NCBI GenBank assembly: GCA_021794015.1
Contig: JAJYRQ010000002.1
Location: 62,001 to 126,000, forward strand
Reading direction: 5' to 3'
DNA from: Deltaproteobacteria bacterium
GTDB taxonomy: Bacteria; Desulfobacterota; Binatia; Binatales; Binataceae
DNA length: 64,000 bases
The notes beneath the pieces are model-generated. The model ran no database searches and was not told where the DNA came from. It saw nothing but the letters and a program-made list of their open reading frames with translations. Shown here one piece after another: positions 33,299-41,571 of the stretch. The translations under genes were made by a program, and so were the position numbers. Positions within the stretch are counted from its first letter, which is position 1; each line of letters opens with the position of its first letter.

Positions 33299-33906
33299 AC
33301 AGCGCGGAGAGTTACTCCCACCTAAACGGGCTCGAGTTTCTGCTGGTCCACAAGCCCAGCCTCTGGTCGGAGATCAAAGCGGTTGTCAATCGGGCGGATG
33401 CGACCAAGTGCCGCACCAAAATCTCGAAAGAGCGCGGTATGAAGGGGAGACGCCGGTATAGCCCTGTCGGCATGAACGCGGCTTTTAGGCGACTTTTCCG
33501 GGATCAATGCTGGAAAGAAAGTCGGGTTTCCTACTGGGTGACCCGGAGCGACAAACTGATACGCAAGACGCTTGGAATGACGCTGGAAGAGCAGCGGCGA
33601 GCGATAGAAGCTGCCGGAGGGGAGCCCATTCACAGCTACAATCAGACTGATTTCGTCAAGGACCGGATCGCGGTCGAGGTCCAGTTTGGCAAGTACTCCT
33701 TCGTAGCCTATGATCTCTTCGTCAAGCATCTCGCCTTCTACGTTGGCGATCGAATCGACGTCGGGGTCGAGATTCTCCCGATGAAATCGCTCCAAAGCCA
33801 AATGAGTTCCGGAGTGGCCTATTACGAGGGCGAGCTGTACAACGTTATTCGCCAGGGGCGGGCAGTCCCGGCGGTTCCGCTCGTCCTGGCGGGTGTCGAG
33901 CCGTAG
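33295..33906 (+). CDS. Type II restriction endonuclease, BglII/BstYI family
   Basis: A 203-residue protein resembling BglII/BstYI endonucleases. Conserved pieces are the SEIKAVVNRADATKCRTKIS region, YSPVGMNAAFRRLFRD and DFVKDRIAVEVQFGKYSFVA. In that last piece the E-x-Q catalytic variant (EVQ) is characteristic of the family. The end VPAVPLVLAGVEP also fits. Family members cut GATC-containing hexamers such as AGATCT or RGATCY; the actual site is not predictable here. The frame is intact although the cognate methyltransferase carries a stop, which would be toxic if the enzyme is active. ATG overlaps the methyltransferase stop (ATGA). Confidence 0.85.
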   Translation: MNSAESYSHLNGLEFLLVHKPSLWSEIKAVVNRADATKCRTKISKERGMKGRRRYSPVGMNAAFRRLFRDQCWKESRVSYWVTRSDKLIRKTLGMTLEEQRRAIEAAGGEPIHSYNQTDFVKDRIAVEVQFGKYSFVAYDLFVKHLAFYVGDRIDVGVEILPMKSLQSQMSSGVAYYEGELYNVIRQGRAVPAVPLVLAGVEP

Positions 33907-33981
33907 GCCAGCTAAGTGCCCCGGGCCGCAGGCGCGACCTGATTGGCCTCAGGCCCCGTCCGGCGCGCCATCGGCGGGCGG

Positions 33982-34824
33982 CTAGTCGGCCGGCTTGACG
34001 AACTTGAGCAGAAAGCGGTCCTGCTGCCCACGCATCGTAAAGACGCCCTGGTGGCGGTCGTCGGACGGATTGCGCAGCGCATCCGAGGCGGCCACCAGCT
34101 TGAAACCGGCACCCTTGACCTCGCGGACCACGACCGCCTCGTCGATACGATGCAGCGTCGTTGCGTCGCGGACTCCCGAGCCGGGCTCGGCGCTGTTGTC
34201 GCTGACGCCGTAGACCCCTCCCGGCTTAAGCAGCCGGAAAAGCTCGCGGTTGAGGCGCTGGCGATCGACGCTGTCGCGGACCATGTCGTGGTAGTTGAGC
34301 TGAGTTAAGACCATGTCGAGCGAACCGGTCGGGATGGAGGCGAAGACATCCGGGGCCGAAAGCGGCTTTTCGATCGGAACGACGTTGGTTAGCCGGGCCA
34401 TCCGGTCCCGCCAGGCTTGTTCGAAGCGGGCGAGCTTAGGCGGGAACTTTCTGTTCTGGGAGTAGACTCGGCCCTTCGGTCCAACGATCCGGGCGAGAAG
34501 CTCGGTGCTGTAGCCCGCGCCCGCCCAGAGGTCGAGCACTCGCATCCCGGGCCGCACTCCGAAGAAAGCCAGCACCTGCTCGGGCTTGCGGCCGGCGTCT
34601 CGCTCCTTGTCTCGCTGCGGCCGATCCGGCGCCTGAACGGCCCGTCTGATGGGGATCGGGATTTTGTCGGCTGGCAGCGCGGTCATCTGCTTCGCCCCCG
34701 TCTCCTCGGCTGCCGCCTGCGGTTCGGCGGCCTTGCCGGTAGCCGCGAAAAGGCTCAGGGCGACGGCAAATAGTAGCCCGCCGAGCGTGGTGGTCAGAGT
34801 CGGCCCAAGTCGATGGTGTCGCAT
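33982..34824 (-). CDS. Exported SAM-dependent methyltransferase-like protein
   Basis: A 280-residue protein with an N-terminal signal sequence (LTTTLGGLLFAVALSLFAAT, cleavage near KAAEPQA). A class I methyltransferase fold follows: RVLDLWAGAGYSTELLARIV (motif I, about residue 95), then FPPKLARFEQAWRDR and a LDMVLTQLNYHDMV stretch. A DNSAEPGSG piece near residue 205 is typical of this predicted family. The signal peptide implies a periplasmic location, unusual because SAM is cytoplasmic, so its true role is open. It lies convergent to the endonuclease gene. Confidence 0.8.
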   Translation of the reverse strand: MRHHRLGPTLTTTLGGLLFAVALSLFAATGKAAEPQAAAEETGAKQMTALPADKIPIPIRRAVQAPDRPQRDKERDAGRKPEQVLAFFGVRPGMRVLDLWAGAGYSTELLARIVGPKGRVYSQNRKFPPKLARFEQAWRDRMARLTNVVPIEKPLSAPDVFASIPTGSLDMVLTQLNYHDMVRDSVDRQRLNRELFRLLKPGGVYGVSDNSAEPGSGVRDATTLHRIDEAVVVREVKGAGFKLVAASDALRNPSDDRHQGVFTMRGQQDRFLLKFVKPAD

Positions 34825-34997
34825 ATAGTCCTATGTCCCCTTCTGAGGCGCTCAGAGCCTGACATTAAGAGCCAACCTCATAGCAGCGTTTTGTCAACCC
34901 TCGGGGACGTGCCGCGCAACAAGTTGGGCGGTGGACGCGGTTGGTTGAAGCAGCGTCGAGCTTGTGACATTCTAAAGCAGGAGATTGTCTTGTAATA

Positions 34998-36338
34998 ATG
35001 CATCCAGATGCTCTTGGTGCCCTCCTGGAGGACCACAATCCGTGGTGGTCCGGCTCCGAGGCTCGACGCGCCGTACCTTCGGTAAGGCGCGACCTCCACG
35101 GACGCCTCCTTAAGCACGTGGGCAACGAGCGCGAGCGGCGTGCCCTGCTGATCCTAGGTCCGCGTCAGGTCGGCAAGACGACCCTGCTGCTCCAGCTAGC
35201 CGAAGACCTGCTGAAGGCCGGTTGGCCGCCGGGAAATTTGAGCTACTTTTCTTTTGACGACGACCGGCTAACCGAGCTTGTCTCCGCGCGTGAGATCGTA
35301 GACTTCGCCCCTGTCGGGATATCCCCGCAGCAGCCGCGTTTGTTCCTGCTTGACGAGATTTCCAGGGCCGTCAACTGGGCGGCGTGGCTCAAGCAGGAAG
35401 TGGATCGAGGGCACTATCGGCTCATCGCTACCGACTCGGCGGCCAGCCTGTTGCGGGCGGCCGGGGCCGAGTCGGGGCAGGGTCGTTGGGACGAGGTGGT
35501 GCTTGAGGGGCTCACTTTCGCGGAGTTTCTCCGGCTGCTGGCGTTTCCCGACGAGTCGCTGCAGGATTTGCTCAGGCGGATTCCCAACGCGGTCGAGCGC
35601 TATCTACAGGTAGGAGGATTCCCCGAGCACGCACGAGCCGACGATTACCGACAGGCGCGCGAGCGGCTGCGAGTTGACGTAGCCGAGCGGGCGATCGGTC
35701 GTGATTTGCTCCGTCTTGGCGTCGACGTCGAGCAGGTACGCAGGTTGTTTGTTTACCTGGTTCAGGATTCGGGCGCGATCTTCAGCGCTGCCAAGTGTGC
35801 GAAAGACCTTGGTGCCGATCACCGGTCGGTCGACAAGTGGGTGGCGCTGCTTGAAGACGCCCGGCTAATCGCCCGTCTGCCGCGGCACGCCAGGCGTCCC
35901 GCGGCGCGGCTTCGCTCCAAGCCGCGCATCTATGCCAGCGACCACGGCCTGATATCCGCTTTTACGCCGGGGGCTTCACTCTTGCCCGGCCAGAGGGTGC
36001 GCGCCCAGGCGGTCGAGGCGGCGGTTTACCGGCATCTTAGGGAGTGGGCCCGCGATACCGGAGCGGAAGTGACTTTTTTCCGGCAAGACGACGGCCTCGG
36101 GGCCGACTTCGTCCTGGAACTTGCCGGCGCGCGGACGGTTATCGAGGTTACCGGCAGCTTGTACGCCAATTCGGAGAAGGTCAGCCGGCTGCGCCGGGCC
36201 GGCGAGGCCCTTAAGGCCGGGCGTTTGGTGATGATTCATGCCGGCGTGCTTGACCAGAAGCCGACGACATCCGTGACCTCGCTGCCGCTGTCAAAGTTCC
36301 TGCTTGAGCCTTCCTTGATATTGGGGGCGCCAAAATGA
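34998..36338 (+). CDS. AAA ATPase with C-terminal DUF4143 (AAA_14/DUF4143 protein)
   Basis: A 446-residue protein. The N-terminal AAA_14 ATPase has Walker A LILGPRQVGKTTLLLQLAED (about residue 52) and Walker B PRLFLLDEI. The C-terminal DUF4143 region (about 235-430) has a helical part and a nuclease-like core, with a conserved Glu in AQAVEAAVYRHL, ADFVL and VIEVTGS. In most family members the last motif is EVK, so the catalytic Lys of the PD-(D/E)xK fold is replaced by Thr. Members are broadly distributed in accessory loci; function is not established. The stop overlaps the AlbA_2 gene by 4 nt, so the two form a unit. GGAG lies about 14 nt upstream. Confidence 0.8.
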   Translation: MHPDALGALLEDHNPWWSGSEARRAVPSVRRDLHGRLLKHVGNERERRALLILGPRQVGKTTLLLQLAEDLLKAGWPPGNLSYFSFDDDRLTELVSAREIVDFAPVGISPQQPRLFLLDEISRAVNWAAWLKQEVDRGHYRLIATDSAASLLRAAGAESGQGRWDEVVLEGLTFAEFLRLLAFPDESLQDLLRRIPNAVERYLQVGGFPEHARADDYRQARERLRVDVAERAIGRDLLRLGVDVEQVRRLFVYLVQDSGAIFSAAKCAKDLGADHRSVDKWVALLEDARLIARLPRHARRPAARLRSKPRIYASDHGLISAFTPGASLLPGQRVRAQAVEAAVYRHLREWARDTGAEVTFFRQDDGLGADFVLELAGARTVIEVTGSLYANSEKVSRLRRAGEALKAGRLVMIHAGVLDQKPTTSVTSLPLSKFLLEPSLILGAPK

Positions 36339-37507
36339 ACGACCAAATTCCCCTCGGCCAGCCGGAAAGCGATGAGCTCGAGTTCAAGGGCAAGGAGGTG
36401 CTCCAGCGTCTGTACAACGTGTCGCGCGAGGTAGTCGGGATGTTGAACGCTAGCGGCGGTCAAATCTGGATCGGCCTGGGCGAGGAAGAAGGCCGCGCGG
36501 TACGCGTTGAGCCGATCGCCCAGCCCGAGCGCGAGGCCAGCCGCTTGAAAGACCATTTGAGCGACGTGATCGAGCCTTCGCCGAGCTCCGATGAGTTCGC
36601 GGTGGAGCAGGTTTCTCTCCGGGCTGAGCACGCGGTTCTAAAGGTGCGGGTCACACCGAAAGAAGGGCGCAGGCCGTACGCTCTGGTCGAAGGTACGGCG
36701 CGGCACTTTCTAAAGCGCGTCCACGACCGGCTGCGGCCGATGTCGCGCGAGGAGATTTTTTTGGCTCACGCCCAGGGTGCCGCGCCGGACCAGGATCACG
36801 AAGTGGCTTCGCGCAAAATCCGCGAGGCGAGAGACAAGCTGCGCGACAGCAATTGCTTGTGGTTGCGGATTCAGCCGGTGGGCAAGGCCAAACTGACGCT
36901 GAGCGGGGACTACCGACCCTACTTCGTCGATCATTCAAGAACCGGAAACCGGCTTTCCGGCTGGAACTTTGTCGGTGCCGAGCCGTTTAGGGCCGAGCCA
37001 GGCAAGATAACCTGTGGGGCGCGCGACGGAGTCTTCGTGGCAGTGTTTTGCGACGGCGCGGTCGAATTCTCGATGCCTCTCATTAACCTGTACTGGAAGA
37101 CCTCGGGCTTCCAGGGCGGCAAGCCGCCTAACGAGATATGGCCGTTCGTGCTGCTCGAATATCCGGCCTCGATTTTCCGCCTGGCGGCCACGATCTGCCG
37201 CGAGCGCAGGTTCCCGACGCCAACGTTTCTTGCCGATCTTGTGCTGTTTGGCATCGCGGGATGGACCTTGCGGCCGCACTCGCCAAGCTCTCTGCAATAC
37301 AAGCTCGCCAAGCCGCGCTCCGCTAAAGGGAAAGATATTTTAGCGCCTGAGCCGCTAAGCTTTTCCCGAGACGAGATCGTCGGCGAGCCGGACCGGTGCG
37401 CCTTTCGGCTGGTCGGGAGGGTCTATGAAGCATTTGGGCTGTTCGAAGAGGAGATGCCTGCCGAGTTCGACCGGAAATCGGGACGGCTCATCCTGCCGGG
37501 CCCATAG
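36335..37507 (+). CDS. AlbA_2 (Schlafen-type) DNA-binding domain protein
   Basis: A 390-residue protein. The N-terminal AlbA_2 domain has DELEFKGKEV, then VVGMLNASGGQIWIGLGEEEG and LVEGTARHFLKRVHDRLRPM. The domain is named from its Schlafen relatives and binds nucleic acid. The C-terminal 230 residues (FVAVFCDGAVEFSMPLINLY, PNEIWPFVLLEYPASIFRLA) have no family I recognise. It is coupled to the AAA/DUF4143 gene by an ATGA overlap, suggesting a two-component system. Similar AlbA_2 proteins occur in defence islands, and a restriction-modification locus is 2 kb upstream, but no function is shown. Confidence 0.75.
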   Translation: MNDQIPLGQPESDELEFKGKEVLQRLYNVSREVVGMLNASGGQIWIGLGEEEGRAVRVEPIAQPEREASRLKDHLSDVIEPSPSSDEFAVEQVSLRAEHAVLKVRVTPKEGRRPYALVEGTARHFLKRVHDRLRPMSREEIFLAHAQGAAPDQDHEVASRKIREARDKLRDSNCLWLRIQPVGKAKLTLSGDYRPYFVDHSRTGNRLSGWNFVGAEPFRAEPGKITCGARDGVFVAVFCDGAVEFSMPLINLYWKTSGFQGGKPPNEIWPFVLLEYPASIFRLAATICRERRFPTPTFLADLVLFGIAGWTLRPHSPSSLQYKLAKPRSAKGKDILAPEPLSFSRDEIVGEPDRCAFRLVGRVYEAFGLFEEEMPAEFDRKSGRLILPGP

Positions 37508-37528
37508 ATAGGCGGCGAGCACGCAAGA

Positions 37529-39448
37529 ATGAGGGCCACGAGAAAACGGCTTTGGGCGGCACCGGTTCTGCTGGCGGCTGCATCTGCGCTGGCTCTGGCG
37601 CTGGGAACGGCGGCGGGCGCTGTGGCACGAAAGCGCCAAGCCAGGGTGGTCGTTCTGATGGTTTGGGACGGGCTTAGGCCCGACCTCGTGAACGCGGCGC
37701 TTACGCCTCGGCTGTTTGCGCTGGCCCGCCGTGGCGCGGTCTTCGCCGCCCATCATTCGCTCTATCCGACGCTTACGCTGCCGAACGCTGCCGCGCTGGC
37801 CACGGGGGCCGCAGCCGGCGTCAACGGCATCCTGGGCGACGAGCTCTATTTCGGCGATCTTCCTGGCGTCAGCGACTGGGCGCAGAAGCAAGGCGCGGGA
37901 GCCGCTTTTCTGGAGCACCCCCTGTTCATTGAAAAACTTGAGGCGCTGCGCGCGTTGCATGGCGTGCCGGCGCTCGGGGACCGGTTGGTTGCGACGCAAA
38001 CGATAACTGAGGAGCTTTACCGGCGGGGCGGCTACGTTGCGGTGCTGGGCAAGACCGGGCCGGCTTTTCTTTTTGCCGAGCGCCTGGCCGGCAAGACGAT
38101 CTTCGAGGGCGGCAGCGCGAAATCCGACGAAGCCGACTACCTCTTCGTGGCCGACCAGGCTGCGGCCCCGGCTAGTGCACGCGCGCTGATGCGGTTGATG
38201 CCGGCGCTGGACCCTCGTGCCAGCGTGCCCGGAGCGGCCAACGATGCCTACTTTGCCCGGCTTGCGGCAGAGCAGGCGTTGCCCAAGGCTGCCCAGGCGG
38301 CGCGCTCCGGCCATGACGCGATGGTTGTGTTGTGGCTGCACAATCCCGACCTCACGCAGCATCTGGCCGGACTCGGCACCGAAGCCTCGCGCCAGGCCCT
38401 ACAAGCCGCGGACCACTGCCTCGGCACGCTTGAGCAAGCCATTGCGCGGCTTCAAATGGCTGCGATGACCGACCTTATCGTGGTGTCGGACCACGGCTTT
38501 GCCACGATCAAGGCGCGGGTAGACTTGGCCGGGGTGCTGGGGCGTGCCGGGTTCGAGCGCGAGATAGCCGACGGCGCCCTGGTGGTGGCGCGCAACGGGG
38601 GCAGTGATCTGGTCTACCTGTCGCGCAGTCGAATGCCCTCGCCTGATGCGCGACGGGCGCTGCTCAAGCGGCTGGTGGTCTTTCTTGAGCGGCAGCCGTG
38701 GTGCGGCCCGGTATTTTCGGCGCCTGCGGCCGGGGTCCCCTTAGGCGTGCCGAGGCCGGCGGACTACGGAACTGCCGAGGCCGCAGGCGACAAGCGCCTT
38801 GGCTCGGCGCTAGACTACCGCGGCGTCGTGCCCGGCACGTTCAGTCAGTCGCTGATTGGGCTTTGGGACCCGGGCCGCTCGCCGCATCTTGTCGTTTCAT
38901 TCCGCGAGTGGCCGATGATGAGCAACCGAGGGCTTACCGGAGCGGCAAATCCCGCCTGCCTTATCGATCGGCGTGGCACGACCCGGGTGGGAAACCATTC
39001 GCGCGCCCTGGCGGCTGCCGTGCCGGGTGTCGTCTACGCCGATTCCTTCGCGCTTTTCACCACGGGCATGGGGATGCACGGGGCGGTAGGCCGGCGCGAG
39101 TTGCACAACTTTGGGGCGGCAGCCGGCCCTGATTTCCGCCGGGGATTCGAGGATCGCCTGCCCACCAGCAATGCCGATGTGGCCGTGACGATGGCCGCGC
39201 TGGTTGGATTGCTGGATGGGCGGTCGCCGGCTCTACGGCGCGGCGCGGGCCGGGTGATCGTCGAGGCGCTGGTCGGCCGTGGCAGGGTGCCGGCGCAAGA
39301 GCCGGCGGCGCTCGTGCGCCGGGTTCGGCTGCGCGAAGGCGGAGCGTGCGCGGTCTCGGTCCTACGCTTTTCAGCGATGGCCGGGCTGCTCTACCTCGAC
39401 GCAGGCCGCCTGCAGCATCAGGGCGGCTGCCGCTCGGGCACACGCTGA
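37529..39448 (+). CDS. Type I phosphodiesterase/nucleotide pyrophosphatase family hydrolase
   Basis: An alkaline-phosphatase superfamily protein of 639 residues. A signal segment (VLLAAASALALALGTAAGAV) implies export. The metal-binding core opens VVVLMVWDGLRPDLVNAA, and the Thr nucleophile lies in LYPTLTLPNAAALATGAAAG. Later ligands are in LWLHNPDLTQHLAG and VVSDHGFATIK. The last domain has MGMHG near residue 511. Such enzymes hydrolyse phosphodiester or phosphonate bonds in the periplasm; the substrate is unknown. It follows the AlbA_2 gene after 21 nt, but its codon use looks like the chromosomal genes, so it may mark the right edge of the accessory region. Confidence 0.88.
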   Translation: MRATRKRLWAAPVLLAAASALALALGTAAGAVARKRQARVVVLMVWDGLRPDLVNAALTPRLFALARRGAVFAAHHSLYPTLTLPNAAALATGAAAGVNGILGDELYFGDLPGVSDWAQKQGAGAAFLEHPLFIEKLEALRALHGVPALGDRLVATQTITEELYRRGGYVAVLGKTGPAFLFAERLAGKTIFEGGSAKSDEADYLFVADQAAAPASARALMRLMPALDPRASVPGAANDAYFARLAAEQALPKAAQAARSGHDAMVVLWLHNPDLTQHLAGLGTEASRQALQAADHCLGTLEQAIARLQMAAMTDLIVVSDHGFATIKARVDLAGVLGRAGFEREIADGALVVARNGGSDLVYLSRSRMPSPDARRALLKRLVVFLERQPWCGPVFSAPAAGVPLGVPRPADYGTAEAAGDKRLGSALDYRGVVPGTFSQSLIGLWDPGRSPHLVVSFREWPMMSNRGLTGAANPACLIDRRGTTRVGNHSRALAAAVPGVVYADSFALFTTGMGMHGAVGRRELHNFGAAAGPDFRRGFEDRLPTSNADVAVTMAALVGLLDGRSPALRRGAGRVIVEALVGRGRVPAQEPAALVRRVRLREGGACAVSVLRFSAMAGLLYLDAGRLQHQGGCRSGTR

Positions 39449-39706
39449 GGCCCCGGCGCGTTGTCGCGCGGCCCGACCAACCAGGGCTCGCCGGCAGCAG
39501 GGCTTTGGAGGCCGGCCGGTCCCGAGATGGTCGCTTTGGCTTAGGCGGCGCTGGCCGCAGGCCGAACATTGTGCTTCGCTCTTGTGTGGAAGGACGTGAA
39601 AGCGGCGGGGTTCAGCCTCGCGCCGTCCGAGCGCCGGCACGCGGCCGTTCAAACGGGTCCGGCCCGGTGCGCACTTCAGCCTTGCCGTTAACGGAGGCGA
39701 CGTCAA

Positions 39707-41461
39707 ATGCTGAGAAGATTAGTTCGATGGATCGTCCGCGCGGCGCTGGCCGTCACGGTGCTGATAATTGCCGCGCGCGTGGTGGATTATTTCGGCCGCA
39801 GGATACCCGCCGGTTCGGTGCTTTTGGTCAAGCTTGACGGGCCGGTAGTCGAGCGCGGAGGGGGTCCGCTATCGGACCTGGTTGGGACTAACGAAACCCC
39901 GTTGAATCTCGTGCGCCGGGCGATCGACAAGGCCAAGGACGATCCCCGGATCGTTGGCCTCGCCCTCAAGGTGATTGACCCGCAGCTTGAGTTTGCGCAG
40001 GCGCAAGAGCTATGTTCGCTGATTTCGGGCCTGGCGCGCCGGGGCAAATGGAGCGCCGCTTATCTGGAGAGCGCCGGCGAGGGCGCGCCGGGAAACCTGC
40101 CTTACCTGGTCGCAAGCTGCGCGGACGAGGTGTCGCTGATGCCGCAGGGGGAGCTGAACCTGATCGGCGTGCGCCTGCAGGAGATGTTCGCGCGCGGGAT
40201 GCTTGAGCGGCTCAAGATCGAACCCGAGTTCGACGCGATCGGCCGCTACAAGTCGGCCGCCAATGTTTTCACGCAAACCGACTTCACCGCCGCCCAGCGC
40301 GAGGAAGACGACGCCGTAGTGGGAAGCCTGTTCGGCCAACTGGTCGGCAAAGTCGCCGAGCGCCGCCGCCTGGCCCCGGACAGCGTCAAGGCGATCATCG
40401 ACCGGGCGCCTCTGCTGGCCGCCGACGGGCTTAAGCTTAAGCTGGTCGACCGGGTCGAATACGAGGACCAATTCGACAAGCGCATCAAGCACTACCGGCA
40501 GAGCGAACATTACCTGGCCGACTACCGCGACTACGCGCGCGCGGGCGTGCGGCTGCTGCCCGACCATCGCGACCGAATCGCGGTGGTTTACGCCAGCGGG
40601 GTGATCGAGCGCGGGCGGGGCGGCATCGATCCGCTCTTCTCGGCCGATACGCCGGCAATGGGCTCCGATCGGATCGTGGAGGCTTTCCGCGAGGTCCGGC
40701 GCGACGACTCGGTGCGCGCCGTCGTCTTTCGCATTGATTCTCCGGGCGGCTCGGTGATCGCTTCGGAGCTGATTCGCCGCGCGGTTGAGCTTACGGCGCG
40801 CAAAAAGCCGGTCGTTGCCAGCCTGTCCGGCTACGGCGCTTCAGGCGGCTACTGGGTGGCCGCGCCAGCCAGGCGTATTTTTGCCGAGGCCGGTACGCTT
40901 ACCGGCTCGATCGGCGTGCTGGGCGGGAAATTCAATCTGGCGCGGACGGCCGGCGCCGTGGGCGTCAACACCGGCGCCGCCACGCGCGGAGCCAACGTGA
41001 TGATGTACGACCCGTTCTCGGCTTTTACTCCGGCCCAGCAGCAGCTTTTTCACGACCAGATTCTGGGCGACACCTATCGTCACTTCATCGCGCTCGTGGC
41101 TCGGCACACCCATCTTAGCCCGGCCGAGGTGGACCAGGTGGCCCAGGGACGGGTCTGGACCGGAAGCGAAGCGCTTAAGCGCAGGCTCATCGACGGTCTG
41201 GGCGGCCTGGACGCCGCGATTGAAGAGGCCAGGAAGCTGGCCAAGGTTCCGGCCGGGCGGCCGGTGCGGATCGTGGAGATGCCCGAGCGGCCGGGCATCG
41301 TGGAGCAGCTCCTGGCAGGCGGTCTGGTCCAGGCAACCGCGGGAGCGTCGGCTGCCGCCGAGGCTCGCCTGCGGCCTCTGCTTGCAATCCTGAGGACTGC
41401 GCGACTTGCGGCCGGGGGCGAAGACGGGCTGGTCTACTGTCCGGTGAGGCCGGCGATGTGA
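39707..41461 (+). CDS. sppA: Signal peptide peptidase SppA (67-kDa type)
   Basis: Membrane-anchored serine protease that degrades signal peptides after export. A single N-terminal helix (AALAVTVLIIAARVVDYF) is followed by two tandem ClpP-like domains, the arrangement of the long (67K) E. coli type. The N-terminal domain contributes the general-base Lys in AIGRYKSAANVF. The C-terminal domain contributes the nucleophile Ser in SLSGYGASGGYWVA, with FRIDSPGGSVIASELIRRAV before it. The length of 584 residues is normal. It ends with a motif-poor tail. Confidence 0.94.
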   Translation: MLRRLVRWIVRAALAVTVLIIAARVVDYFGRRIPAGSVLLVKLDGPVVERGGGPLSDLVGTNETPLNLVRRAIDKAKDDPRIVGLALKVIDPQLEFAQAQELCSLISGLARRGKWSAAYLESAGEGAPGNLPYLVASCADEVSLMPQGELNLIGVRLQEMFARGMLERLKIEPEFDAIGRYKSAANVFTQTDFTAAQREEDDAVVGSLFGQLVGKVAERRRLAPDSVKAIIDRAPLLAADGLKLKLVDRVEYEDQFDKRIKHYRQSEHYLADYRDYARAGVRLLPDHRDRIAVVYASGVIERGRGGIDPLFSADTPAMGSDRIVEAFREVRRDDSVRAVVFRIDSPGGSVIASELIRRAVELTARKKPVVASLSGYGASGGYWVAAPARRIFAEAGTLTGSIGVLGGKFNLARTAGAVGVNTGAATRGANVMMYDPFSAFTPAQQQLFHDQILGDTYRHFIALVARHTHLSPAEVDQVAQGRVWTGSEALKRRLIDGLGGLDAAIEEARKLAKVPAGRPVRIVEMPERPGIVEQLLAGGLVQATAGASAAAEARLRPLLAILRTARLAAGGEDGLVYCPVRPAM

Positions 41462-41571
41462 GCTGCGGGCAAATTGCCCCTTCGCCCCGCGCCGGCGGGT
41501 CTTGGAGGACCGGCAATTCGCTTGGGGAGCGCGAGCGTCCACGGCGCTGAAGGCGCTCTGCTTGGTAAGTG

